64,000 nucleotides of DNA, from positions 1 to 64,000 of the forward strand of contig JAOULO010000004.1 in NCBI GenBank assembly GCA_029881995.1, written 5' to 3'. Position 1 is the stretch's first letter, and every line of letters starts with the position of its first letter. The stretch comes from Gammaproteobacteria bacterium. GTDB taxonomy: Bacteria; Pseudomonadota; Gammaproteobacteria; UBA6429; Thiohalophilaceae. The notes under the pieces were generated by a model. The model saw only the letters and a program-made list of their open reading frames with translations. It did not search any database and was not told the DNA's origin. The position numbers were made by a program, and so were the translations under genes. This document shows, one piece after another, positions 26,565 to 35,620 of the stretch.

Positions 26565-27776
26565 ATGCAAAAATACTATCAGGCCAGGTCATTTGTTGAC
26601 CACCTACCAAAAGGCCTGATAGCAACACTTCTTATCTCCAGCCTCTTCTCGGTCCTGTTTTTCCCAGCAGTTATACACGCCGATGAAGAGGTCACAAAAA
26701 CAAACCAGGAACTGAAACAACTACGCCATCGCATTGATCTCCTGCGCCAGGCAGTCAACCAGACCCGCAACCGATATGACCAGGAGCGTAGCAAGCTTCG
26801 GGATATTGACCTTCGTATCAGTAAACACGTTAAAGAGCTGAAGTACATCCACTTTCGACTGGGACAACAGGACCGCCGACTGGGCCAGCTCTACCATGAT
26901 CGTAAACGCTATAAAAAAGAACTCGCCGTACAACGTGAGTTACTGGCCAAACAGGTTCGTACCTCCTATATCATGGGTCAACAGGCTTACATTAAGCTCA
27001 TCCTGAGCCAGGACGAGCCGGCTGCCGTAGGCAGGACCCTCAAGTATTACGATTATTTTCACCAGCAACGCAGTGCGCTCATCAAGACCGCCACCACTGC
27101 CATTGGTCGCTTTGAACAGAACAAGCGTGATATCGAACAGGAAAAACTGCGTCTGGCCGATTTGCGTAAATACAGCCAGAAGAAAAAACACCAACTGGAA
27201 CAGGACTCCCAGCAACGCAGCCAGATGGTCGCCAGCCTAAACCAGCAGTTACAGGGCAAAACCAGCACGCTTAACCGCATGCTAGAAGACGAAAAACAAT
27301 TACAGAAACTGTTATCGGGTATTGAACGGGTCATGCCCGAGATCACAGGACTGAAACAACAGAACCAGGCCTTTGCCAAACTCAGAGGCAAGCTGACCTG
27401 GCCCACGGCAGGGCGAATCCAGCGTTTGTTTGGTTCTCGACGCGGTACCAGCAAGGCCACCTGGAACGGTGTCATGATCCGGACTAGCAAAGGCAAGGAC
27501 GTACACGCCATTTCCCACGGCAGGGTGGCCTATGCCGACTGGTTACGAGGATATGGTCTACTATTAATTATTGATCACGGTCATGGTTACATGAGCCTGT
27601 ATGGCCATAACCAGAGCCTGCTCAAGGAAACCGGTGACTGGGTCGAGGCAGGCGAAGCCATCGCCAGTGTTGGTAATAGTGCTGGCCATGCTGATACTGG
27701 TCTGTACTTTGAAATTCGCCACAAGGGCAAACCCCGTAACCCGGTTAACTGGTGTCGCAAACAACGCCGCAGTTAA
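26565..27776 (+). CDS. envC: EnvC-like murein hydrolase activator (LytM domain)
   Basis: 403 aa from the ATG at 26565. A signal/membrane segment (KGLIATLLISSLFSVLFFP, ending near HADE) is followed by long coiled coils (about 40-270) and a C-terminal LytM/M23 domain. Zinc ligands are degenerate: WNGVMIRTSKG lacks the first His and YFEIRHKGKPRNP lacks the HxH, as in E. coli EnvC, so it should not cut murein but activate the amidases AmiA/AmiB at the septum. It follows gpmI and precedes ctpA as in related genomes. Confidence 0.9.
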   Translation: MQKYYQARSFVDHLPKGLIATLLISSLFSVLFFPAVIHADEEVTKTNQELKQLRHRIDLLRQAVNQTRNRYDQERSKLRDIDLRISKHVKELKYIHFRLGQQDRRLGQLYHDRKRYKKELAVQRELLAKQVRTSYIMGQQAYIKLILSQDEPAAVGRTLKYYDYFHQQRSALIKTATTAIGRFEQNKRDIEQEKLRLADLRKYSQKKKHQLEQDSQQRSQMVASLNQQLQGKTSTLNRMLEDEKQLQKLLSGIERVMPEITGLKQQNQAFAKLRGKLTWPTAGRIQRLFGSRRGTSKATWNGVMIRTSKGKDVHAISHGRVAYADWLRGYGLLLIIDHGHGYMSLYGHNQSLLKETGDWVEAGEAIASVGNSAGHADTGLYFEIRHKGKPRNPVNWCRKQRRS

Positions 27777-27885
27777 GTTAGCTAAGCCCCAACTAAAAAA
27801 GGGTGTTAGTAAGGAACTTATACTGTAATATCACTGACTTATAACAATATAAATAACTAGATTCTATTTTTTCAGGACTACGCGC

Positions 27886-29205
27886 ATGAATTCATTTACC
27901 CGCAAGGCAATATTAGTTTTTACCGGACTGGTGCTTGGCATCGTCCTCACCGTCGGTGGCAGCGTCTTTGCCAAGCGAAATGACTCCCGCACTATACCCC
28001 TAGAAGACATTCGCACCCTGAGCGAGGTGTTTGGCAAGATTAAGGAGAACTATGTCGAGGACATTCCCGACAAGTCCCTGCTGGAAAATGCCATTCGCGG
28101 CATGCTGACCGGCCTGGACCCCCACTCCACCTATCTCGATGTTTCCTCTTATAAAGAATTGCGTGTCGGTACCTCGGGTGAATTCGGCGGCCTGGGTATT
28201 GTGGTCGGCATGGAAGACGGTTTTGTCAAAGTCATCTCGCCCATTGATGACACCCCGGCCGACAAGGCTGGCATCAAAGCCGGTGATCTAATTATTCGTC
28301 TCGATGAAACACCGGTCAAAGGCATGAGCCTGGATGAAGCCGTCAAGATCATGCGCGGCAAGCCCGGTACCAGTATCGATCTGCTGGTCGTGCGTGAAGG
28401 TGCTGACAAACCCATGAAGATTGCCGTGACTCGCGACAAGATTCGGGTCAAGAGTGTCCGTCAGCGTACCCTCGATACCGGCTACGGTTATGTACGTATC
28501 TCCCAGTTCCAGGAGCGCACCACCAAGGATCTGCGTAAGGCCATCAAAAAGATCAAAAAAGAGAACAAGGGCAAACTCCATGGCCTGGTGCTGGATCTGC
28601 GAAACAACCCAGGCGGTCTATTGGATTCAGCCGTTTCCGTCTCCGATACCTTTATCACCAAGGGTAATATTGTAAGTGTAAAAGGCCGCGGTGACAGTAA
28701 TGAGCTTAAACACAAGGCCACCCCCGTTGATTACACCAACGGTATTCCCATTGTCGTACTGGTTAATGCTGGCTCTGCCTCGGCCTCTGAAATTGTTGCC
28801 GGTGCCTTACAGGATCATAAGCGTGCCATCATCATGGGTGAAAAGACCTTTGGTAAAGGTTCCGTACAGTCTGTTGTGCCACTGGGTAACAGTACCGCGA
28901 TTAAATTAACGACCGCCCGTTACTACACACCGTCAGGTCGCTCCATCCAGGCCGAGGGTATTGAACCTGATATTCTATTGGACAACCTGCGTATTACTGA
29001 AAATAAGGACACCACTGGTATTGACCGGGTCAAGGAAGCCAATCTCAGCAAACACCTCAGTAACGACAAGAAGAACAAAAAGAAAAAGAAAGGCGCCAAA
29101 CAGACCAAGGAAGATCGTATTAGCATGGCCAAGCAGGACTATGCCCTGTACGAAGCACTTAACATGTTAAAAGGCATGCGACTGCTTAACTCAAGAAAAA
29201 AATAA
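27886..29205 (+). CDS. ctpA: Carboxy-terminal processing protease (S41A)
   Basis: 439 aa. N-terminal signal or anchor (ILVFTGLVLGIVLTVGGSVF), a PDZ domain (GLGIVVGMEDGFVKVISPID), and the S41 catalytic part with VLDLRNNPGGLL, the serine motif GSASASEIVAGALQDH and the lysine motif GEKTFGKGSVQ. It degrades or trims periplasmic proteins from the C-terminus and in other bacteria controls murein hydrolases, which fits its place after envC. The C-terminal region has a Lys-rich stretch (KKNKKKKKGAK). Confidence 0.94.
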   Translation: MNSFTRKAILVFTGLVLGIVLTVGGSVFAKRNDSRTIPLEDIRTLSEVFGKIKENYVEDIPDKSLLENAIRGMLTGLDPHSTYLDVSSYKELRVGTSGEFGGLGIVVGMEDGFVKVISPIDDTPADKAGIKAGDLIIRLDETPVKGMSLDEAVKIMRGKPGTSIDLLVVREGADKPMKIAVTRDKIRVKSVRQRTLDTGYGYVRISQFQERTTKDLRKAIKKIKKENKGKLHGLVLDLRNNPGGLLDSAVSVSDTFITKGNIVSVKGRGDSNELKHKATPVDYTNGIPIVVLVNAGSASASEIVAGALQDHKRAIIMGEKTFGKGSVQSVVPLGNSTAIKLTTARYYTPSGRSIQAEGIEPDILLDNLRITENKDTTGIDRVKEANLSKHLSNDKKNKKKKKGAKQTKEDRISMAKQDYALYEALNMLKGMRLLNSRKK

Positions 29206-29242
29206 ACCTGTACATTTCCTAAACAGTCGTGCAAGATTATGG

Positions 29243-29270
29243 CAGCCGATCAGAAATGATCGGCTGTTTT
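29243..29270 (+). terminator. Rho-independent terminator after ctpA
   Basis: A perfect 10-bp stem CAGCCGATCA/TGATCGGCTG with a GAAA loop and TTTT tail lies 37 nt after the ctpA stop. Confidence 0.92.
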
Positions 29271-29297
29271 GCATCATAACAATAAAAAAGGCAATCG

Positions 29298-30110
29298 ATG
29301 CGACGACGATGGTTATGCTTAAGCCTGTTCTTCTGCGCCCCACTCTGGGCCGATAGCCCCCCTCCCCCCCAAATAAAATCACTCACCCCCATCAGTATTA
29401 TCATCGACGACCTCGGTTACCGTTACCAGACCAGCCGCCGCACTGTACAAAGCCCGCATCCTTTAACCTGTTCCTTTTTGCCACATACCCCTTTTGCCAG
29501 ACAGCTGGCCAAGCAGGCCTGGCTACTCAACAAGGACATCATGGTGCACCTGCCTATGGAAGCCATCAGTGGTAAAACACTCGGCCCCGGCGGGCTCTAC
29601 CAGGGCATGGACCGTGAGGCATTTGAAAAAACTGTTATGGAAAACCTGCAGGCCATTCCCCATGCCATGGGCTTTAACAACCACATGGGCAGTCTGCTCA
29701 CCAGTAACCATCGCGCCATGGACTGGTTGATGCAGCAGATCGCCAAACGCCACAATCTTTTTTTTGTCGACAGTCGAACCACTCATAACAGCCAGGCACT
29801 TATGCATGCCAATCTGAATGGTGTGTTAAATACTGGACGGGATATTTTTCTGGATCATGTCATCGACAGGGCCGCCATCAAAAAACAGTTTCAACGCCTG
29901 ATCTGGATCGCTCAACGCCACGGCAGCGCCCTGGCCATTGGCCATCCCCATCCCGAAACCCTGGATGTACTCGAAGCCGAGCTGCCCCAGCTGGCAGAAA
30001 AGGGGGTAAAATTGGTGCCCATCTCACAACTGATTCAATACCGATCTGAACGGAGGCTGGCATGGCAACAAACATCCTTGTCCCCCTTGCCCAGGGCTGC
30101 GAAGAACTAG
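29298..30110 (+). CDS. yibQ: Divergent polysaccharide deacetylase (YibQ family)
   Basis: 270 aa with a signal peptide (MRRRWLCLSLFFCAPLWA). The fold markers of the divergent deacetylase family are seen: ISIIIDDLGYRYQ, MVHLPMEA, GFNNHMGSLLTSN, FFVDSRTT and ALAIGHPHPETL. The start ATG follows AAAGG. The substrate is not established. Position after gpmI-envC-ctpA agrees with the E. coli arrangement. Its last 49 nt overlap the next gene. Confidence 0.88.
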   Translation: MRRRWLCLSLFFCAPLWADSPPPPQIKSLTPISIIIDDLGYRYQTSRRTVQSPHPLTCSFLPHTPFARQLAKQAWLLNKDIMVHLPMEAISGKTLGPGGLYQGMDREAFEKTVMENLQAIPHAMGFNNHMGSLLTSNHRAMDWLMQQIAKRHNLFFVDSRTTHNSQALMHANLNGVLNTGRDIFLDHVIDRAAIKKQFQRLIWIAQRHGSALAIGHPHPETLDVLEAELPQLAEKGVKLVPISQLIQYRSERRLAWQQTSLSPLPRAAKN

Positions 30111-30622
30111 AGGCCATTACCATTACCGATCTGCTGACCCGTGCCGGTTTCAATGTGGTCACCGCTGGCCTGGACGATCAGGCGGTCACTGCCAGTCGCG
30201 GCATGGTCCTGCTCCCCAGCACCACACTTGATCACGCCCTTAAAGATTCTTTCGATATGCTGGTGCTACCCGGCGGACTGCCCGGTGCCGACCACCTGAA
30301 CAACGATCAACGTATTCATGATTTGCTGCAGAAAATGAATCAGGACAATAAAAAGATCGCTGCCATTTGCGCCGCCCCCAAGGTTCTAGCACGTGCCGGT
30401 CTGTTAAGAGGCAAACAGGCGACCAGCTTTCCTGGTGCCATACCGGAAGAGGATCTTGAGGGTATTGATTACAAAGAACAGGCCGTGGTCATCGATGGCA
30501 ATATCATAACTTCCCGTGGACCCGGCACAGCCATGGATTTTGCACTGAGCCTGATAGAGATACTGGCGGGCAAGGCGAAACGTGACGAAGTCGAACGACC
30601 ACTACAACGCCCGGCGGCATAA
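30062..30622 (+). CDS. DJ-1/PfpI family protein (YajL-like)
   Basis: 186 aa; ATG preceded by GGAGG inside the 3' end of yibQ. The nucleophile elbow AICAAPKVLA holds Cys103, with Glu17 in QGCEELE as partner, matching DJ-1 (Cys106/Glu18). VLPGGLPGADHL and SRGPGTAMDFAL complete the family pattern. YajL-type proteins protect against oxidative and carbonyl stress; the exact activity is debated. It overlaps yibQ by 49 nt and ends six nt before the convergent GGDEF-EAL gene. Confidence 0.9.
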   Translation: MATNILVPLAQGCEELEAITITDLLTRAGFNVVTAGLDDQAVTASRGMVLLPSTTLDHALKDSFDMLVLPGGLPGADHLNNDQRIHDLLQKMNQDNKKIAAICAAPKVLARAGLLRGKQATSFPGAIPEEDLEGIDYKEQAVVIDGNIITSRGPGTAMDFALSLIEILAGKAKRDEVERPLQRPAA

Positions 30623-30628
30623 GTTTTT

Positions 30629-32719
30629 TCACTTAATAGGTGCGGGATAACCAATATGGTAACCCTGCACCATGTCCACCCCAATATCACCCAGGAAATT
30701 GAGAATCTCCTCATTCTCCACAAACTCGGCAATGGTCTTTTTGTCCAGGGAATGGGCGATGTGATTAATCGAACGTACCATGGCTTGATCCACTGGATCA
30801 TTCATCATATCCCGGACAAAGGTCCCGTCGATCTTGATCACTTCAACTGGCAGGTGTTTTAGATAGGCGAAGGAGCTGAAGCCGGTACCAAAATCATCCA
30901 GTGCAAAACAGATCCCAAGCCCACAAAGCTCATGCATAAAGTCGATGGCCTTTTCTATATGCCGCACAGCAGCCGTCTCGGTCACCTCGAGCATTATGTA
31001 TTTGGCTATCTCAGGCCGTTCACCGATACGGGTTTTAAAAATATCCAGTAACTCACTGTCACCAAACGAGGCACCGGACAGATTGATAGACATTATGGTT
31101 TGATCACCCTCGGCCAGTTGTTCTTTCAAGCTGGTCAGGGCATGGCTTACCACCCACTGATCGACCATGGGCATGATGCCATAACGCTCCGCAACTGGAA
31201 TAAAGCTGGCCGGTGAGATGACGTCCTGTTCGTGTGAATATAGGCGTAGGAGAATTTCATTAATTACAACCTTACCCGAACCAGTTTCCACAATGGGTTG
31301 CTGGTACAGCTCAAAATTATTACTGACCAGTGCATTTCGTATATCGTTGACCAGACCCATTTCACCCAGGGTATCGAGACCGGCTTCATCATTTGACTCA
31401 TAAAGGTGATAACGATTGCGGCCATCCCGCTTTGCAATATAACAGGCGATATCAGCTTCACGCAGGGCCTCAGCGGCCGACTTTGTATGTTGATCAATAA
31501 TCGAAATGCCAAGACTGGGGGTGATATCGTACTGCTTTCCGTCCCAGTTAAAATGCAGGCCCTCCAATGCACTGATATAGGAGCGCGCCACATTGTCCAC
31601 CATATCCAGTGGCACGTGTTCCAGTAACACTCCAAACTCATCACCGCCAAGACGCGCCAGGATATCTCCCTTACGCAGGCGACCGGCAAACAAGTGAGCA
31701 ACCTCGGTTAACAGACTATCCCCAGCGGCATGGCCGGCGGTATCATTGATGATCTTGAACTGATCCAGATCGATATAAAACAGGGCACAAGTGGACTTAT
31801 CACGGGTCACCAGTTGCACCACATGTTCCAGCTGGTGTTCAAAATAGTGTCGATTGTTCAAACCCGTCAAGGTGTCATGCTGGGCAAGGTATTCCAGTTG
31901 TCGACGCGCCATCCGGTCATTGGTTACATCCCGAAACACCAGCACTACACCATGCACCACACCTTTTCTGTCACGAATGGGTGCGGCGGAATCCTCAATC
32001 ACATATTCCTTACCAAACTTTGAAATTAATACCGTATGATTAGCAAGACCAACAATCTTTCCTTCGGCCAGACACCGTGACACAGGTTCCACGGCCAATT
32101 CACGGGTAAGTTCATTGATGATCTTGAAGACTTCGGTTATGGGTTTGTTACAGGCTTCTTCTGATTTCCAGCCGGTCAGTGACTCAGCAATAGGGTTAAG
32201 GTATTTCACCCTGGCCTGGCTGTCTGTGGTGATCACCGCATCACCGATACTTTCCAGTGTAACCAGGGCAAGCTCATGCTCCTTTTCCCATTGTTCACGA
32301 CTCTCCAGTAACTTGCGCAGGGTTTTTTTCTGCCGTTCCAGCTCGTGGTTAAGCGCAATGAATTCGCTGGCAGTCTGTTTACCGGGAATACAGCGTAATA
32401 CCAGTTGTGCCCGGGAAGTTTTTGTTTTGGGTGTTAGTAAAAAACCCTGACAGCGCCAACCCTGTTTATCATCGGTCTTCCAATTAAGGGCAGCCGGTAT
32501 AGCGCTTCGGCTGCGACTCCATGCGCGTAAGGCGGCATTGAGTTTTTCAGGGGGTGAGTTGGAAAAGGTCTGCAGGTTTTGTCCAATGACATCATTACGA
32601 TCACTTTGTAAAAACTGTGAAGCCTTTTTATTGGCCGCCAGGATCTCACCATCAGTACTTAACAGGATCAGCGCTTCTGGCAGTGCATCGGCAAGTTGCA
32701 GAAATTCATCGGCATGCAT
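30629..32719 (-). CDS. PAS-PAS-GGDEF-EAL cyclic di-GMP signalling protein
   Basis: 696 aa. An N-terminal PAS-like domain (1-115, LILLSTDGEILAANKKASQF), a coiled coil (120-150), a second PAS domain (150-270, AVITTDSQARVKYLNPIAE), a GGDEF domain with intact motif LGGDEF (358-362) and inhibitory site RKGD (349-352), and an EAL domain with EILLRL in place of EALLRW but with SINLSG, LEVTETA and LDDFGTGFSS kept. Both cyclase and phosphodiesterase may be active. No membrane segment. It begins seven nt after the MetOD1-like gene and shares the N-terminal PAS type with the kinase at 43515-45983. Confidence 0.93.
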   Translation of the reverse strand: MHADEFLQLADALPEALILLSTDGEILAANKKASQFLQSDRNDVIGQNLQTFSNSPPEKLNAALRAWSRSRSAIPAALNWKTDDKQGWRCQGFLLTPKTKTSRAQLVLRCIPGKQTASEFIALNHELERQKKTLRKLLESREQWEKEHELALVTLESIGDAVITTDSQARVKYLNPIAESLTGWKSEEACNKPITEVFKIINELTRELAVEPVSRCLAEGKIVGLANHTVLISKFGKEYVIEDSAAPIRDRKGVVHGVVLVFRDVTNDRMARRQLEYLAQHDTLTGLNNRHYFEHQLEHVVQLVTRDKSTCALFYIDLDQFKIINDTAGHAAGDSLLTEVAHLFAGRLRKGDILARLGGDEFGVLLEHVPLDMVDNVARSYISALEGLHFNWDGKQYDITPSLGISIIDQHTKSAAEALREADIACYIAKRDGRNRYHLYESNDEAGLDTLGEMGLVNDIRNALVSNNFELYQQPIVETGSGKVVINEILLRLYSHEQDVISPASFIPVAERYGIMPMVDQWVVSHALTSLKEQLAEGDQTIMSINLSGASFGDSELLDIFKTRIGERPEIAKYIMLEVTETAAVRHIEKAIDFMHELCGLGICFALDDFGTGFSSFAYLKHLPVEVIKIDGTFVRDMMNDPVDQAMVRSINHIAHSLDKKTIAEFVENEEILNFLGDIGVDMVQGYHIGYPAPIK

Positions 32720-32725
32720 GTGACA

Positions 32726-33253
32726 TCACGATTTAAAATACTCTCGACCTGAGTCAGGATCTTCCAAGTTATCCTGATTAAGATAGATGGTGACCATACA
32801 AGCTCCGTCACCATTGGCAATGGTTTTATTTAAACACACCCTTGCATAACCCATGTTTTCTGCCGTCACTGTACCAAAGACATTGGAAGTCATCATACAA
32901 AGGGATGGCCGACCCTGCACTGCGTCACCAAAGGGACAGGCCGTATTGGCAAGAACAATCTTTTCCTGATCCATCGACTCAATACCAAAGCCACCCTGAA
33001 TACGTTTTTTGAGGTCAACCAGTACATCAGAGACCTGTTGCAAATTCAGCTGTGGTGTACCGATGGCAGCGCGATATTCACGATCCATCCATTCGCCAAT
33101 GTGCTGACCCACAATACTGACGAAACCCGCGGCCTCATCCAGCCCTACGACATCTTCAAGGGTGCCGGATAGTTCACGCAACAGATTACGAAGAAATACA
33201 TCCCGATCAATGGAAAGTGACAGATCAGCGATGGTCTTATTTCCCTCAGCCAT
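32726..33253 (-). CDS. Probable MetOD1-family three-cysteine sensor protein (copy 1)
   Basis: 175 aa; ATG preceded by GGAG. A helical N-terminal half (FLRNLLRELSGTLEDVVGLD, AAGFVSIVGQHIGEWM) is followed by a conserved core [24 protein letters not shown] and GDGACMVTIYL. Cysteines 106, 119 and 152 are kept at identical spacing (13 and 33) in the paralogue at 45984-46532, which suggests a metal, cofactor or redox site (inference). I take it for a 'methanogen output domain 1' protein from memory of similar sequences. The next gene, seven nt on, is the PAS-GGDEF-EAL protein, its likely partner. Confidence 0.7.
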   Translation of the reverse strand: MAEGNKTIADLSLSIDRDVFLRNLLRELSGTLEDVVGLDEAAGFVSIVGQHIGEWMDREYRAAIGTPQLNLQQVSDVLVDLKKRIQGGFGIESMDQEKIVLANTACPFGDAVQGRPSLCMMTSNVFGTVTAENMGYARVCLNKTIANGDGACMVTIYLNQDNLEDPDSGREYFKS

Positions 33254-33377
33254 TTTGCTATCTCCAAAAGATTATTAAGTGGTGAAAAATTATCCACTTA
33301 AAGTGTAGCATTTATTCATACTACAACAATTGACAGGTTATGAATATTTATTATCGACTTGATAAAGTCTGACGATT

Positions 33378-33740
33378 TTATTCAGGTTTGTGACAAACGG
33401 CTTCGATGTTATTGCCATCGGGGTCGATCACGAAGGCACCGTAATAGTTTGGGTGATAGATATCGCGAATACCTGGTGCGCCATTATCGGCACCACCCGC
33501 CTCTATCGCTGCCCGGTAAAAGGCATCTACACTGGCACGATCGGGACTTTGAAAGGCGATATGGATTTCTGTCGTTACCGGCTCGGCCTTAGTTAACCAG
33601 AATTTTGGTGCCTGTGCCCCAAATCCAGTCCAGCCCTGTATTTCCATTAACATGGTATAACCGAGGGGTTCCAGTGCTTGTTGATAGAAATTTACGCTCT
33701 TATCATAATCACTGACGTTAATTCCGATATGGTCAATCAT
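33378..33740 (-). CDS. VOC (glyoxalase/bleomycin-resistance) superfamily protein
   Basis: 120 aa. One VOC module: MIDHIGINVSDYDKSVNFYQ at the start and GAFVIDPDGNNIEAVCHKP at the end, carrying the His and Glu metal ligands typical of the fold. ATG follows GGAGAGACAGGG. Substrate unknown; single-domain members act as dimers. Monocistronic between the MetOD1-like gene and ubiB. Confidence 0.88.
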   Translation of the reverse strand: MIDHIGINVSDYDKSVNFYQQALEPLGYTMLMEIQGWTGFGAQAPKFWLTKAEPVTTEIHIAFQSPDRASVDAFYRAAIEAGGADNGAPGIRDIYHPNYYGAFVIDPDGNNIEAVCHKPE

Positions 33741-33805
33741 CCCTGTCTCTCCTTTATTATCTGTAAAGATTTACAGCTTCTAGAAATAACTTTGATCGAT
33801 AAGCT

Positions 33806-35461
33806 TTAATCTGGCTCTCTCGGCCAGGCAGCAAATAAAATCGCCACACCCAGGCCTCCCATCATCCAGGAGACCACCGGGAAATCACCCAGCATGGATT
33901 TGGCGTAGCCATCCAGTGCATAAATAACTGCGGCGGAAATAATAAAACCGGCGCCGGTAATGGCGGCAAAGTTTCTTCGGCTGGTGCGATGAATTTCCCG
34001 GCGCAGATCATCCATTTGTTTTGAGTCCAGCTCCATCTGCAGGTTACCCTGTTTGGCCTGTTCTAATACATCGAACAACATATTGGGCATTTGTGGTAGA
34101 CGCTCTGCCCATAGCGGAATGTTTTCCTTTAAATGACGCAGCACGGCGCGTGGCCCAACCTGTTCGGCTACCCAGCGTTGCAAAAACGGCTTGGCAGACT
34201 TCCAGAGATCCAGATCCGGATTGAGCTGTCGGCCCAGACCTTCGATGTTTAACAGGGTCTTTTCCAGTAACACCAGTTGTGGCTGTACTTCCATATTAAA
34301 ACGACGCCCGGTTTCAAACAGCCTTATCAACAAGTGACCGAAGGAAATCTCTTTGAGGGGTTTATCAAAAATCGGTTCACATACGGTACGAATGGCCGCC
34401 TCAAACTCACCTACCGGAGTGTTCTTATCCACCCAGCCTGAATCGATATGTAGTTGTGCCACACGGCGATAGTCACGATTGAAAAAGGCCAGGAAGTTTT
34501 CGGCAAGATAACGCTGGTCTGAGGCCGTCAGGGTACCCATGATGCCAAAATCCACGGCAATATATTGGCCCTGTTTCGAAACAAAGATATTGCCCGGATG
34601 CATATCGGCGTGAAAGAAACTGTGATTGTAGACCTGGGTGAAAAAGATATTCACACCTCGGTCGGCCAACTTTTCCAGATCGATCCCAGCGGCCTTTAAC
34701 TCATCGATGTTACCAATCGGAATCCCTTCGATGCGCTCCATCACTAAGACATTACGACGTGCATAGGGCCAATAGACCTCGGGTACATAAAGCTCTTCGG
34801 AATTTAAAAAGTTTCGGCGCAGCTGTGAGGCATTGGCCGCCTCACGCATCAGATCCAGCTCATCGAGGATGGTCTTTTCAAATTCGGCCACCACTTCCAC
34901 TGGTCGCAGTTGTTTGCCAGCCGACCAGAAGCTTTCGAGTTTTTCAGCAATGGTATACAGGAGGCGAATATCCCGCTTAATGACCGGCAAAATACCAGGA
35001 CGCAGCACCTTGACGATGACCTCGGTGCCATCCTGCAGGACAGCACCGTGCACCTGGGCGATGGAAGCCGAGGCAAAAGGGGTAGCTTCGAACTGTTTAA
35101 ATACTTTATCCGGAGACTGTCCATAGGCACGGGTGATGATCTCCCTGGCCAGCTTATCGGCAAAGGGGGGCACCTGGTCCTGTAATTTAGCTAGCTCATC
35201 GGCAATATCATCGGGCAGTAAATCGCGGCGGGTGGACAGAATCTGGCCAAATTTAACGAAAATCGGCCCCAAATCTTCCAGGGTACGGCGAATCCGCACT
35301 CCCCGCCCGGTCTTGCGGGCCAGCCAGGTCCAAGGCATAGCAATTTTCAGAAAACGTACCGGGCGAAACAGGTGTGACGCCAGGATCAGCTCATCCAGCC
35401 CATTGCGCATCAGTACCTGACTGATATAAATAAGTCTGAAAAAATCTCCGAATCGCGCCAT
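33806..35461 (-). CDS. ubiB: Ubiquinone biosynthesis accessory kinase-like protein UbiB
   Basis: 551 aa, full length for UbiB. The signature LGPIFVKFGQILSTRRDLLP contains the KxGQ motif; ASASIAQVHGA is the Ala-rich loop replacing a kinase P-loop; YNHSFFHADMHPGN and VDFGIMG are catalytic and metal loops. Two membrane helices at the C-terminus (FAAITGAGFIISAAVIYALD, VSWMMGGLGVAILFA) anchor it. It supports ubiquinone synthesis as an atypical ATPase/kinase. It is not next to ubiE or ubiJ here. Confidence 0.95.
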   Translation of the reverse strand: MARFGDFFRLIYISQVLMRNGLDELILASHLFRPVRFLKIAMPWTWLARKTGRGVRIRRTLEDLGPIFVKFGQILSTRRDLLPDDIADELAKLQDQVPPFADKLAREIITRAYGQSPDKVFKQFEATPFASASIAQVHGAVLQDGTEVIVKVLRPGILPVIKRDIRLLYTIAEKLESFWSAGKQLRPVEVVAEFEKTILDELDLMREAANASQLRRNFLNSEELYVPEVYWPYARRNVLVMERIEGIPIGNIDELKAAGIDLEKLADRGVNIFFTQVYNHSFFHADMHPGNIFVSKQGQYIAVDFGIMGTLTASDQRYLAENFLAFFNRDYRRVAQLHIDSGWVDKNTPVGEFEAAIRTVCEPIFDKPLKEISFGHLLIRLFETGRRFNMEVQPQLVLLEKTLLNIEGLGRQLNPDLDLWKSAKPFLQRWVAEQVGPRAVLRHLKENIPLWAERLPQMPNMLFDVLEQAKQGNLQMELDSKQMDDLRREIHRTSRRNFAAITGAGFIISAAVIYALDGYAKSMLGDFPVVSWMMGGLGVAILFAAWPREPD

Positions 35462-35620
35462 TGCATAGATACTATATATATAAGATGGTGTGATTGTACG
35501 GGCCTGACATGGACATGGCTAGCCCTGCTGCTGCATGCCAACGGAAATACAGGATAGATTAAACTCACTACTAAACTATACTTTTACCAAATTAAAATTA
35601 AGTGCCACAGGGAGGCCACC

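Noticed and set aside
25925-26566. 213-codon open frame antisense to gpmI
   Set aside because: No family features or ribosome site; explained by codon bias of gpmI.
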